From positions 2,807,875-2,871,874 of the forward strand of contig NZ_HE978634.1 of assembly GCF_000312045.1 (NCBI RefSeq): a stretch of 64,000 bases of DNA. The letters are read 5' to 3'. The translations under genes were made by a program, and so were the position numbers. Source of the stretch: Noviherbaspirillum massiliense JC206 (GTDB lineage: Bacteria > Pseudomonadota > Gammaproteobacteria > Burkholderiales > Burkholderiaceae_D). Shown here piece by piece: positions 1 to 8,686 of this stretch. The number at the start of each line of letters is the position of its first letter. The first letter of the stretch is position 1. The notes below the pieces were generated by a model that did no database searches, was not told the origin of the DNA, and saw only the letters and a program-made list of their open reading frames with translations.

Positions 1-1366
1 GCATGGTGCGCATGCCGTTGCGCTGCGCAGTAGTACGGATCTCGGCTTCGGGCGCCCGGTCATGGATCTGGGAGCGGATTTGATCGGTGGTGGTCAGCAG
101 TTCGTACACCCCGACCCGCCCCTGATAGCCGGTATGGCCACACTTGTCGCAGCCGACCGCATGCCAGCGCTGGCCGTCGTTACGCTTGCACACCGGGCAG
201 AGCTTGCGCACCAGACGTTGCGCCACCACGCCAAGCAGCGAGGACGACAACAGGAAAGGTTCAATGCCCATGTCGAGCAGGCGGGTGACCGCCGACGCCG
301 AATCATTGGTATGCAGAGTGGCCAGCACCAGGTGACCGGTCAGCGAAGCCTGGACCGCGATCTGCGCGGTTTCCAGGTCGCGGATCTCGCCGATCATGAT
401 GATGTCCGGGTCCTGGCGCAGGATTGCGCGCAGTGCCTTGCCGAAGGTCATGTCGATGCGCGAATTGACCTGGGTCTGTCCCACGCCCTGCAGTTCGTAT
501 TCGATCGGGTCCTCCACCGTCAGGATATTGGTGGTGGGCGCATTCAGCTGCGACAGCGCCGCATACAGCGTGGTGGTCTTGCCGGAACCGGTCGGCCCGG
601 TGACCAGCACGATGCCATGCGGCTGGCTGATCAGGTGATCGAATTCGCGCCGCACCTCTTCACTCATTCCAAGGTGCTGCAGATCGAGCCGGCCGGCTTC
701 CTTGTCGAGCAGACGCAATACTGCGCGCTCGCCATGCCCGGTCGGCAGGGTGGAAACGCGCACGTCGACTGGCTTGCCGCCCACGCGCAAGGTGATGCGG
801 CCGTCCTGCGGCAGGCGCTTCTCGGCGATGTCGAGCTGCGCCATGATCTTGATCCGCGAAATCAGCGAAGCATGGATCGCCTTCTTCGGCCGCACGATGT
901 CGCGCAGGTTGCCGTCGACGCGAAAGCGCACCACCGATACCTGTTCGAAGGGTTCGATATGGATGTCGGATGCTTCCTCGCGCAGTGCCTGGGTCAGCAG
1001 TGCATTGATCATGCGGATCACCGGTGCATCGTCGGCCGACTCCAGCAAGTCTTCGACCGCCGGCATGTCGTTCATCAGCTTGGTGAGGTCGAGGTCGGAT
1101 TCGAATTCATCGACCACTTGCGCCGCATCGCCGCCGGAGCCGGCATAGGCTTGGGCAATCGCCGCTTCAAGCTCTTCGCGCGGCATCGGTTTCAGTTTTA
1201 CCCGGCCGAAGCGGCGGCTTACTTCCGCGATGGCCGTGGGTGCGGTGGCGTCGGATACCCAGACCTCCACCGCATTGTTGGCCGCCTCGCTGCGCCGCGC
1301 CAGCAGCGCGAAATCGCGCGCAAAGGCGTAAGGCAGGAGGCGGGCGTCGTTTACTACTGTACTCAT
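1..1366 (-). CDS. gspE: Type II secretion ATPase GspE (3' end cut by window edge)
   Basis: Cytoplasmic hexameric ATPase that powers pseudopilus assembly in the type II secretion system. About 455 residues are visible; the C-terminus lies beyond the left edge. The reading starts at an ATG two bases after the gspD stop. It shows an N-terminal GspL-binding region, Walker A GPTGSGKTT near residue 257, the Asp-box/Walker B stretch with DPDIIMIGEIRD near 325-335, a histidine box (LATLHTND), and two Cys pairs (CPVC and CDKC, about 395-430) forming the zinc-binding C-terminal module of GspE. It is the last gene visible in the gsp operon; gspF may follow outside the window. Confidence 0.95.
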   Translation of the reverse strand, partial: MSTVVNDARLLPYAFARDFALLARRSEAANNAVEVWVSDATAPTAIAEVSRRFGRVKLKPMPREELEAAIAQAYAGSGGDAAQVVDEFESDLDLTKLMNDMPAVEDLLESADDAPVIRMINALLTQALREEASDIHIEPFEQVSVVRFRVDGNLRDIVRPKKAIHASLISRIKIMAQLDIAEKRLPQDGRITLRVGGKPVDVRVSTLPTGHGERAVLRLLDKEAGRLDLQHLGMSEEVRREFDHLISQPHGIVLVTGPTGSGKTTTLYAALSQLNAPTTNILTVEDPIEYELQGVGQTQVNSRIDMTFGKALRAILRQDPDIIMIGEIRDLETAQIAVQASLTGHLVLATLHTNDSASAVTRLLDMGIEPFLLSSSLLGVVAQRLVRKLCPVCKRNDGQRWHAVGCDKCGHTGYQGRVGVYELLTTTDQIRSQIHDRAPEAEIRTTAQRNGMRTM

Positions 1367-1368
1367 GG

Positions 1369-3582
1369 TTATCTGCTTTGCTTCAATTCCGGATTCGTTT
1401 CCGGCGCAGCTGGCGCCGGGACCTGTTCGGGCGGAGATTCTGGTCCGGGCACGGTCGGCGTGTTTTCGGGGCCGATGATTTTCAGTACCTTGCCGCCCAT
1501 GGGACGGCCGTCCTGCAGCGGCGGCAGCACTGGCGCAGTCTCATCCGAGAACAGCACATTGTGCTTCGGCTGGCTTTCGATTTCCACACCGCGGATATAG
1601 TCGTAGCGGTCAGCCACGACATCCATGCTCTGTTCATTAGTCCGAATGACGGTTGGCCGCAGGAAAACCATCAGATTGGTCTTCGTATGGTTGCGCGTCC
1701 GGTACTTGAACAGATTGCCAAGTACGGGAATGTCGCCGAGCCCCGGCACCTGTTCGGTGGTCGAGGTGTCGTTGTCTTCAATCAGGCCGCCCAACACAAT
1801 GATTTGACCATCGTCAACCAAAACGTTCGATTCGATCGAACGCTTGTTGGTAATTATTCCCGCGGCATTCGTGGTATCACGGATGCTGGACGTTTCCTGA
1901 TAAATGTTGAGCTTGATCGTGCCGCCCTCGGACACCTGCGGCCGCACGCGCAAGGACAGGCCGATATCCCTGCGCTCGATCGTCTGAAATGGATTGGTGC
2001 CCGCTGCCGACGTCGTGTATTGGCCGGTAATGAATGGCACGTTCTGGCCGACGATGATTCTTGCCTCTTCGTTATCGAGCGTGATCAGGTTCGGTATCGA
2101 GAGAATATTGGCGTTGTTGTTGGTTTCAAGCGCATGGGCGAGAGCGCCCAGGGTCAGCTGCCCATTGATCTGCCGGAATATGCCGATGTTCAAGCCATTG
2201 TTGGGCGGAAGAAGCGTATTGTTGGTGCGATTGGAAATTGCCTGTGCAATAAGGTTATTGCCGCCGGTAGAGAATGTGGTGCCGCCGCCCACCCGGTAGG
2301 CGCTGGTAGAGTCGCCGGACAAGCCGAGCCACTGGACGCCGAGTTCGGCTGCCTTCTCGGCCGACACTTCGACGATCAGCGATTCGACATACACCTGGAC
2401 ACGGCGCGCGTCGAGCTGGTCGATCACGTTGCGCAGGTTGCGATATACCGTCTCATTGGCCGTGATGATCAGGGAATTGGTTGCGGGATCAGCCTGAATG
2501 AATCCCCCGGCGCCGCCGGCCGGCAGCGCAACCGGCGACGAACCGGTGGAAGGATTCATCGGGGAACTGCCCAGCTGCGCCTGCTGCCCGGACGCAGTAT
2601 TCGTGGTTTGCTGCTGCGTTTGCGAGGGTGTCGTCGTGGTCGTTGTCGTGGTTGGCGATGCCCCGGTATCGGATGCAACGACGGCACGCAGGGTCTGGGC
2701 CAGCCTGAGCGCATCTGCATTCTTCAGGTACACGACGTGCACGTTGCCGGGCAGCGACGTAGGCTGGTCGAGCTTGGCGATCAGCGACTTGGCAAGATTG
2801 GCACGTGCAACCGAGGGCGCGCGAATGATGACGGAATTGGTGCGCGGATCGGCCTGGACGCTGGTGCGTCCGGCCGCGCCGCCGGCAGCGGCCGGGCCGG
2901 TCGCTCCCCCGGGTTCCAGCAGACGGTTTGCCAGCACCGCAATGTCGGTGGCGATCGCATGCCGGAGCGGCACCATGTCCAAGTTGGTGTCGGCAGGTGA
3001 ATCCAGGGAGGCAATGATCCGACCGAGGCGCTTCAGATTATCCGCATAATCCGTGATGACCAGGCTGTTGCTGCCCGGCTCGGCGCTGATCGTGTTGTTC
3101 GGGGAAATCAGGGGCCGCAGCACGCCAACCAGGTTGGCGGCTGTTTCATAATTCAGGTGGAATACCTGGGTGGCAATCTGGTCGCCGCGTACCGTGCCGG
3201 CGGTAATCGGACTGGCCTGCAGCTTTGCATCGGCCTCCGGCACCACCTTCGTGTAGCCAGCGCCCCTGACCAGCGCAAAGCCCTGAAGCCGCAGCGTCGA
3301 ACTCAGCATCTGCAAGGCCTGAGCCTTGGTAACCGGACGCTCGGAAACCAGGTTGATCGTGCCCTTGACGCGCGGATCGATGATGAAGGTGGTATTGGTG
3401 TAATGCCCGACCGCCTTGATCACGGATTCAATATCGGCGCCGACAAAATTGAGCGTGGCCTGGTTGGAGGATGGATCCTGTGCATGGACAGGCTGCATGC
3501 CGGCGATGACGCAGCCCAGCAGCACACTTGCCCCCCAGCGGCGCCATCCCGCTCCTCCCTGTGATGTTTGATTTTTTTTCAT
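1369..3582 (-). CDS. gspD: Type II secretion system secretin GspD
   Basis: Outer-membrane secretin of 737 residues, the channel through which folded substrates leave the periplasm. An N-terminal signal peptide ends at about VHAQ. The N0 domain follows (TLNFVGADIESVIKAVGHYT), then repeated N1-N3 modules (about 110-450) and the C-terminal secretin domain (about 450-650, with VPFITGQ and IVLGGLIED). Between two N modules is a low-complexity linker with eight consecutive Thr and a Gln-rich stretch (about residues 305-355). The C-terminal tail is Pro/Glu rich and could be the S-domain, though no pilotin gene is nearby. The start overlaps the gspN stop by 4 bases, indicating translational coupling. 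Confidence 0.96.
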   Translation of the reverse strand: MKKNQTSQGGAGWRRWGASVLLGCVIAGMQPVHAQDPSSNQATLNFVGADIESVIKAVGHYTNTTFIIDPRVKGTINLVSERPVTKAQALQMLSSTLRLQGFALVRGAGYTKVVPEADAKLQASPITAGTVRGDQIATQVFHLNYETAANLVGVLRPLISPNNTISAEPGSNSLVITDYADNLKRLGRIIASLDSPADTNLDMVPLRHAIATDIAVLANRLLEPGGATGPAAAGGAAGRTSVQADPRTNSVIIRAPSVARANLAKSLIAKLDQPTSLPGNVHVVYLKNADALRLAQTLRAVVASDTGASPTTTTTTTTPSQTQQQTTNTASGQQAQLGSSPMNPSTGSSPVALPAGGAGGFIQADPATNSLIITANETVYRNLRNVIDQLDARRVQVYVESLIVEVSAEKAAELGVQWLGLSGDSTSAYRVGGGTTFSTGGNNLIAQAISNRTNNTLLPPNNGLNIGIFRQINGQLTLGALAHALETNNNANILSIPNLITLDNEEARIIVGQNVPFITGQYTTSAAGTNPFQTIERRDIGLSLRVRPQVSEGGTIKLNIYQETSSIRDTTNAAGIITNKRSIESNVLVDDGQIIVLGGLIEDNDTSTTEQVPGLGDIPVLGNLFKYRTRNHTKTNLMVFLRPTVIRTNEQSMDVVADRYDYIRGVEIESQPKHNVLFSDETAPVLPPLQDGRPMGGKVLKIIGPENTPTVPGPESPPEQVPAPAAPETNPELKQSR

Positions 3583-4352
3583 TTGAATTCTAGAGCGATA
3601 ACATCCTTGTTGCCTTCTTTCCGGCGCTGCCCAAGCAAATTGAGCAGATTCGCCAGCCTCTCTTCCTGCCCTGCCTGCGCTTCCGCCTTGCCTGAAAACC
3701 GGAGCCGGCCGTTCGTCAGCGTCCCCGCTCCGCTGAGCAGCATCGGTCCCTCTATCGTCTTCAGTGCCAGGTCGGCCCGCTCCCCTTTCCAGTCCATTAT
3801 CATTTGGTAAGTCCCCAATGGTTTGATCGGAGACAGACGCGATGCAATGTCATTCATCTGCAAGGTCATGTTGCCGACCACACCAACGCTCTGGCCGCGC
3901 CGCGTCACCTGCAGCGGAGTCCACGACAGTCGCATCTGCCCGGACGGACGGACCGTGTTCAGCGGCGCTCCCAAGCCGGCCAGCCTTTCAGCCGGCAGCA
4001 CCACCGCGGCCGGACTGACCTGCCACTGATACCAGCTGCCGGTGATCTTGACCGGCTGCGACAATGCAGTCGGGTTTTCCAGATCGAGGTCAACCTGCCC
4101 CAGCAGCACCATGGGCGACAGGCGCCATGCAAAACGTCCCGGCAGCAGGGGCGTAACCGGATCAGCGGCGCTCGGGGCACCTCCGATGAACGCCGAACCG
4201 CGCCACAGGCTGCCCTGCGCATCGCCCAGTGTCAGGCGGCCCCGGGTCTGGGCCTCCAGTGCGGCTGCCATCCAGGAAGCCGGACAGAACGCCAGGACGG
4301 TCAGCACCACGACGACAAGCGCCGCCAGCACCCAGATTACGGCGCGACGCAC
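3579..4352 (-). CDS. gspN: Type II secretion system protein GspN
   Basis: Inner-membrane accessory protein of 257 residues with one N-terminal membrane segment (residues about 5-25) and a mostly beta-rich periplasmic part. GspN is found in a subset of type II systems and its exact role is unsettled. Assignment rests on the length, the topology, the TLGDAQGSLWRGSAFIGG-type N-terminal motif and the position between gspM (13 bases upstream) and gspD (4-base overlap). Confidence 0.88.
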   Translation of the reverse strand: MRRAVIWVLAALVVVVLTVLAFCPASWMAAALEAQTRGRLTLGDAQGSLWRGSAFIGGAPSAADPVTPLLPGRFAWRLSPMVLLGQVDLDLENPTALSQPVKITGSWYQWQVSPAAVVLPAERLAGLGAPLNTVRPSGQMRLSWTPLQVTRRGQSVGVVGNMTLQMNDIASRLSPIKPLGTYQMIMDWKGERADLALKTIEGPMLLSGAGTLTNGRLRFSGKAEAQAGQEERLANLLNLLGQRRKEGNKDVIALEFK

Positions 4353-4365
4353 ATCAACTCCATGC

Positions 4366-4887
4366 TCATTGCGACTGTTCGCTGCGCTGCTGGCGCAAGC
4401 TTAACGTGGCATTTACCGTGTCGGCTTGCGCTAGCGCATCAATGTTGGCGTCAAGCACTGTCAGCCGCGCTGATTTCTGCATTTCCTCCAGCCAGCCCAC
4501 TAAGCCGGCAAACGATACCGAGCTTAGTTGTATTTTGGCAAGCTCGCCCGTGACCAGCACGCTTTGCGCCTTCAAGCCATTGCGCGCCAGGGAAGCATCA
4601 AGGCTTTCCCGGGTGATGGGCGGGACTGGTGCCGCTGCCTTGCCTGACAGGGCTGAAGCTTCCTGGGCCATGGCCCGGATTTCCGCAGATTGCTGGCGCA
4701 TTGCCGGCAGCTTCTTTTCCAGATCCTTGCGGCCACTGAGTGCCGGGTCTATCAGCAGTACGTAAAACAGCCCTACCACGACCACCACCATGGCGACCAG
4801 CAGCAGGTTGCGCTCGCGGCGGTTGCGCTCGCTCCAGAAGGTCGAGAAGGATTGCTTCAGGCCGCTGAATGAATTCACTGCTTTCAT
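4366..4887 (-). CDS. gspM: Type II secretion system protein GspM
   Basis: Inner-membrane platform component of 173 residues that pairs with GspL. The N-terminus is cytoplasmic and basic (RNRRERNLLLVA), followed by one membrane segment (about 28-48, ending FYVLLIDPAL). A predicted coiled-coil stretch (about 50-80) and a small ferredoxin-like periplasmic domain with the SVSFAGLVGWLEEMQ motif near residue 125 follow, typical of GspM. The start overlaps the gspL stop by 4 bases. Confidence 0.92.
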   Translation of the reverse strand: MKAVNSFSGLKQSFSTFWSERNRRERNLLLVAMVVVVVGLFYVLLIDPALSGRKDLEKKLPAMRQQSAEIRAMAQEASALSGKAAAPVPPITRESLDASLARNGLKAQSVLVTGELAKIQLSSVSFAGLVGWLEEMQKSARLTVLDANIDALAQADTVNATLSLRQQRSEQSQ

Positions 4888-6134
4888 TTGGCGCTCCGGA
4901 TCTGCCAGACGCCCGCGCTCGGTTCCGTCAGGCTCAGGTTGCGGGCGGCAAGCGCAGTGCGCATGCGGTCCGCCGATACATTGCTGCCGGGCTTGAGTTT
5001 CACGGTCAAGGCCCGTTCATGATATTCCAGGCCGCTGATCGCCTGGCTGCCCTGCCCCATTGCGGCCCAGGCATCGCCGAAGGCGGCCGCCAGCGCGATG
5101 AAATCGTCCGGTGCGATTTGTCCGGATTCGCGCTGCGCGGCGCTGATTTTCTGGCGCATCTGAGCCAGCGGATCGACGACCACCTTGTCTTTCGGAAAGG
5201 CTGTCCGGTAGGTCTGCATCATGCCCGCGCGCAGCGCGTCGGCTTCGCGCCTCATGCGCCACCAGTCGATATTCAGGCCGAGCGCATTGATCAACAGCAG
5301 CGCCGCCACGAGCGCAATCGGCCAGCGCCACGGGCGCCAGTTCATCTGCGGTCCGGCGGCCATGCCCAATCCCGACATCAGGTCGAGCGACAGCTTGTCC
5401 GCACCGGCGATCCAGCGCGTCCACACGTCCGCCGCCAGCGTCACCCGGTCGGCGCAGGCCGGCACTCCCTCGATCGCGTCTCGATAGGCGCGCTCGCGCG
5501 CCTGCGGCACGTAAAGGCTGATTTCCCCCTGGGGCACGACTGCGCACAGCGTCTGCACCGCCTCGAAGGCGACCAGTTCATGCTGATCGGCGGCGATCGG
5601 CAAGCCCAGGCCTTCCTGCTCCCCGAGGCGGACGGTGAGGTCAGCCTCGACATCATGTTCAGCCACCGCAGCGCTCGTCACACCGCCCTGATATGGCAGG
5701 CACAGCTGGGCCGGCACGGCGGCGATACGGCGCGCACCGAGAGCGACAAGGGTCTTCGACAGCAATTCCAGCCATGCCCGCTGCACCACGGCGACGGTGC
5801 GCAAGCCATCCACTGCATCGCCGGCAACGAACACGCATTCGGCCGGGTCGCTCATGATCTGGTCTTCGACCAGATTGGGCAGCGCGGCCTTCAGGCGGGC
5901 ACCGGTCAGCGGCGGCACCTTGGTGCGCAGCAGAGTGACATCGCTGGCGGCCAGCAGCAGCACGACGCGACGCGCGCGCGCCACGATATCCCGCAGATCC
6001 GGCAAGGCGGCCACCGCTTCGCGCTCGATCCTGCCACCGTCGGACACCAAAGCGAACTCGCAATACAGCGGCATGCCTGGCTGCAGGTTGTCGGCAGCGG
6101 CGCTGGAGGGTAGGCGTAAGTACAGTGTGCTCAA
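4884..6134 (-). CDS. gspL: Type II secretion system protein GspL
   Basis: Inner-membrane component of 416 residues linking GspE to the platform. It has a cytoplasmic actin-like domain (about 1-250, with the SDVTLLRTKVPPLTGARLK region), one membrane segment (about 255-275, WPIALVAALLLINALG) and a periplasmic ferredoxin-like domain. I chose a TTG start at 6134. It gives the family-typical opening STLYLRLPS, has an AAAGAGAAG-like ribosome site just upstream, and sits 19 bases after the gspK stop. An ATG at 6194 would overlap gspK by 41 bases and add an atypical leader. Confidence 0.92.
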   Translation of the reverse strand: MSTLYLRLPSSAAADNLQPGMPLYCEFALVSDGGRIEREAVAALPDLRDIVARARRVVLLLAASDVTLLRTKVPPLTGARLKAALPNLVEDQIMSDPAECVFVAGDAVDGLRTVAVVQRAWLELLSKTLVALGARRIAAVPAQLCLPYQGGVTSAAVAEHDVEADLTVRLGEQEGLGLPIAADQHELVAFEAVQTLCAVVPQGEISLYVPQARERAYRDAIEGVPACADRVTLAADVWTRWIAGADKLSLDLMSGLGMAAGPQMNWRPWRWPIALVAALLLINALGLNIDWWRMRREADALRAGMMQTYRTAFPKDKVVVDPLAQMRQKISAAQRESGQIAPDDFIALAAAFGDAWAAMGQGSQAISGLEYHERALTVKLKPGSNVSADRMRTALAARNLSLTEPSAGVWQIRSAK

Positions 6135-6153
6135 GGCTTCTCTTTGTTGGTTT

Positions 6154-7098
6154 TCAGCTTTCTCGAATCCATACGATGCGGGTATTGACGCCATCGCGCT
6201 GGATCAGGGTCTGCATTTCCATCGCTGCACGGTTCAGGCGCACATTGCCGTTGACGAGGAAGAAACTGGTCCTCACATCGATCTGTGCCCCGGATGATGG
6301 CAAATTTTTTCCCGGCAAACGCTGTGCAAAATCATTGGTGCTTGAAAAATAGGTACGCTCCCGGCTCGCCACCAGGGCGGCCGCTTCCGAGAGCGTCAGG
6401 CCCTCGATCCGTGCCGCCAGCACTTCCGCCGGCGCAGTGTTCACATTCACCGGCGTCACGCGCGGCAGCACCACCAGGAAATCCCTCACCTTGGCCAGTG
6501 CTTCCGCCGTGAAGCCGGGCACTGCCAGCAAGTCATCCACATATACGATGTTCAGCGGCTGGGGCGAGCCTCCCGTCCCCGCGCCACCGTTGACGGTCGC
6601 GCTCGCCTGGGCCGAGGCCATCAGTTCGGCCGTGGCCTGCGCCAGCGACGGATTCAGCTGCGCCTGGTTCAGCAAACGCGCGAACGCGGCGACTTCCGCA
6701 TCGTTGATCTTGCCATTCTGACACAGGTTCGTCAGGTTATAACGCGACTGCGCATCGACAATGCTGCCGGAAATCGCTGCATCCGGGACATCGGTCTCGG
6801 CACGCCCGTTTTCCACATACTGGTCGAGTCGGGTTTCAGCCAGCGACACTGCCCAGGGCTCGCCGAGGTAATCCACGTTCGAATAGCGCGCGTCTTCACG
6901 CAGGATCAGGCGCGTCCAGTCGAGCGCACCGCGCAGGATCCACTGTTTCTGCAGTTGCAGACGCTGGTTTTCGATGGAGCGCACCTGCACCTGCTGCTGC
7001 CAGAACAGGCTGGCGACGATAGTGACTGCCAGGGTCGTCAGCAGCAGCGCGGTGATGATCGCCACGCCCCGCTCCCTGGATAGCATGCACCTCTTCAT
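6154..7098 (-). CDS. gspK: Type II secretion minor pseudopilin GspK
   Basis: Large minor pseudopilin of 314 residues that caps the pseudopilus tip with GspI and GspJ. It has a short basic leader ending in Gly before VAIITALLLTTLAVTIVASL (prepilin peptidase site; the usual +5 Glu is absent, as is normal for GspK). A large alpha domain and the DDLLAVPGFT helix-hairpin-helix-like segment (about residues 175-185) follow. The start ATG overlaps the gspJ stop by 4 bases. Confidence 0.94.
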   Translation of the reverse strand: MKRCMLSRERGVAIITALLLTTLAVTIVASLFWQQQVQVRSIENQRLQLQKQWILRGALDWTRLILREDARYSNVDYLGEPWAVSLAETRLDQYVENGRAETDVPDAAISGSIVDAQSRYNLTNLCQNGKINDAEVAAFARLLNQAQLNPSLAQATAELMASAQASATVNGGAGTGGSPQPLNIVYVDDLLAVPGFTAEALAKVRDFLVVLPRVTPVNVNTAPAEVLAARIEGLTLSEAAALVASRERTYFSSTNDFAQRLPGKNLPSSGAQIDVRTSFFLVNGNVRLNRAAMEMQTLIQRDGVNTRIVWIRES

Positions 7099-7754
7099 GC
7101 CGCCCCCAGCAGGAACACCTTCACCATGCCGGCGCTGCGGCCATTGAGCAGAAGCGTCACTTCCAGGCCCGTAGTGTTGCCAACAATCGGAATGGCTGCA
7201 TTGGCGGCGCCCGCATTCGCCGCGGCTGCCGCGTTCGCTGCCTGCTCCGTGCCGCCGGCGCCGGTGCGCCAGCCCTTTCCGTCATCCACCCATGAACGTA
7301 TCGCCATGTCGGCCACGCCTGTCTGCAGCGCCACCGGCTGGGCGGTATCGCGATCCCCGGCCACGGCAGACCATGCATCGTCGAGCTCCTTCAGGTCGCG
7401 CGTGGCAATCGATTCGCGCCGCGTCAGCACGCCATCGCGCAAGCGATATGCCACCACCTGCAGCCGTGATGGCTGATTGTCGGCGAACACGGTGCGCACC
7501 AGCGTCAGGCTGCCCGCCTGCGCTGTCAGGAGCGGCCGGTTGCCGACGACCGCAGTAGTCGCGATATTGGCGCAATCGCTCTGCATCTGGGCGAAGGCAA
7601 GCTGCAGCCCGCGCGTCTGCTCCAGGTCTTCATTGAGCGCGACACGAGCACGCACGATGCTGTCCAGGCCGCGCCAGCCGAGCACCGCCACGATCGCCAG
7701 CACGGTGATCGCCACCAGCAATTCCACCAGAGTGAAGCCGCGCGTCCTGTTCAT
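7095..7754 (-). CDS. gspJ: Type II secretion minor pseudopilin GspJ
   Basis: Minor pseudopilin of 219 residues with the prepilin motif RG|FTLVELLVAITVLAIVAVLG immediately after a six-residue leader. It forms the tip complex with GspI and GspK. A TTG at 7763 directly abuts the gspI stop and would add three residues; the ATG at 7754 gives a normal short leader and is preferred. A Gly/Ala/Asn-rich insertion lies around residues 170-195. It is translationally coupled to gspK downstream. Confidence 0.92.
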   Translation of the reverse strand: MNRTRGFTLVELLVAITVLAIVAVLGWRGLDSIVRARVALNEDLEQTRGLQLAFAQMQSDCANIATTAVVGNRPLLTAQAGSLTLVRTVFADNQPSRLQVVAYRLRDGVLTRRESIATRDLKELDDAWSAVAGDRDTAQPVALQTGVADMAIRSWVDDGKGWRTGAGGTEQAANAAAAANAGAANAAIPIVGNTTGLEVTLLLNGRSAGMVKVFLLGAA

Positions 7755-7763
7755 GGTCGTCAA

Positions 7764-8172
7764 CTATTGATTGGGCACGACCTGGGTCAGCTTGATGATG
7801 CGCCGATCCGGATACTGCGCGTCGTACACGCTCACTTCCACCCGGCGGAAGAAGGGATTGGGCGTCGCCAGCACCTCTTCTTCGCACACCAGCGCAAGGT
7901 CGCCTTGCGGGCAGTCGAAACCGACGCTTGCCGAAAGCCGGCCATTCATGGGCCAGGCGGATCTGGGCCAGACGGTTTTCAGCCGACCAGGTCGCCATCA
8001 TCGATCCGCGCAAGCCGCTGCTGTTCTGCGTCAGGCTGCCGATCGCGCGAAGACTCGCGCCAAGCGCAGTGCCGACGATCACCAGCGCCACCAGCACTTC
8101 GAGCAGGGTGAAACCCTTTGCCCTGCGGTGCGGTGCCGCTCTGGAAACCGGGTGCCGGGAACGGGGCCGCAT
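7764..8172 (-). pseudogene. gspI: Type II secretion minor pseudopilin GspI, split by a +1 frameshift
   Basis: The reading starts at an ATG one base after the gspH stop. It gives a basic leader, the prepilin site KG|FTLLEVLVALVIVGTALGAS, and a normal helix up to IRLAHEWPAFGKR. The expected family continuation (FDCPQGDLALVCEEEVLATP, then FFRRVEVSVYD) is in the next frame, up to a stop at 7764. The two halves join if one base is removed from the AAA at 7918-7920 (TTT in the mRNA, CGG TTT CGA C); the intact gene would encode about 135 residues. Unshifted translation runs on into gspJ to about 7630. It could be a sequencing error, a real mutation that would disable the tip complex, or a slip of tRNA-Phe from UUU to UUC. 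Confidence 0.82.
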
Positions 8173-8173
8173 C

Positions 8174-8686
8174 TCATTCCACCACAAAATGCCCGATACC
8201 GTCGGCACGAATGGCAACCTGCACATCGCCGGAGGAAAGGGTCAGGACGAAAGGCTTGTCGACCGGCTCGCGCCCGAACACCAGACGCATGGGATCGTTT
8301 TGTACCGCCACCGGAGGCTCAATCGACAGGGCCACCGGCGCCTGCTTGAACTCTCTTTCATGCAGCAAGTCATCGCCGCCGAGCGTCTGCCAGGTATCGC
8401 CGTTGCGAACCAGGAAGCGGTAAGTAGTGCCATCCGCCTCGAAGGCGATCGGCCGGTTGCGCACGATCGCTTCGTCGCGCGCCAGCTGCAGCAGCAGCGC
8501 GATCCGTTGCGCCTCGTTCTGCAAGGCCTGGCGCGCATCCGGCATGGCGTTGAATGACACGACGCCGAGCATGATGCCGGCGATTACCAGCACCACCAGC
8601 AATTCAAGCAGGGTGAATCCGCGCGCGGCGAAATGACGACGGCTGCGCGCCTTGATAGCAAAGGATGGCTGGATTACTGGTCCCAT
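8174..8686 (-). CDS. gspH: Type II secretion minor pseudopilin GspH
   Basis: Minor pseudopilin of 170 residues. A long basic leader (about 22 residues) precedes the prepilin peptidase site RG|FTLLELLVVLVIAGIMLGVV, followed by the long helix (DARQALQNEAQRIALLLQLARDEA, shown here in pieces) and a small beta domain. It starts inside the end of gspG (13-base overlap) and stops one base before gspI. Confidence 0.93.
   Translation of the reverse strand: MGPVIQPSFAIKARSRRHFAARGFTLLELLVVLVIAGIMLGVVSFNAMPDARQALQNEAQRIALLLQLARDEAIVRNRPIAFEADGTTYRFLVRNGDTWQTLGGDDLLHEREFKQAPVALSIEPPVAVQNDPMRLVFGREPVDKPFVLTLSSGDVQVAIRADGIGHFVVE

Noticed and set aside
2620-2665. CRISPR-like or tandem repeat array in gspD
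   Set aside because: It is a coding poly-Thr run; there are no spaced direct repeats.
62-3000. Long plus-strand open frames (512 and 586 codons) opposite gspE and gspD
   Set aside because: They are antisense to well-supported genes, have no family resemblance and are typical of GC-rich DNA with few stop codons.
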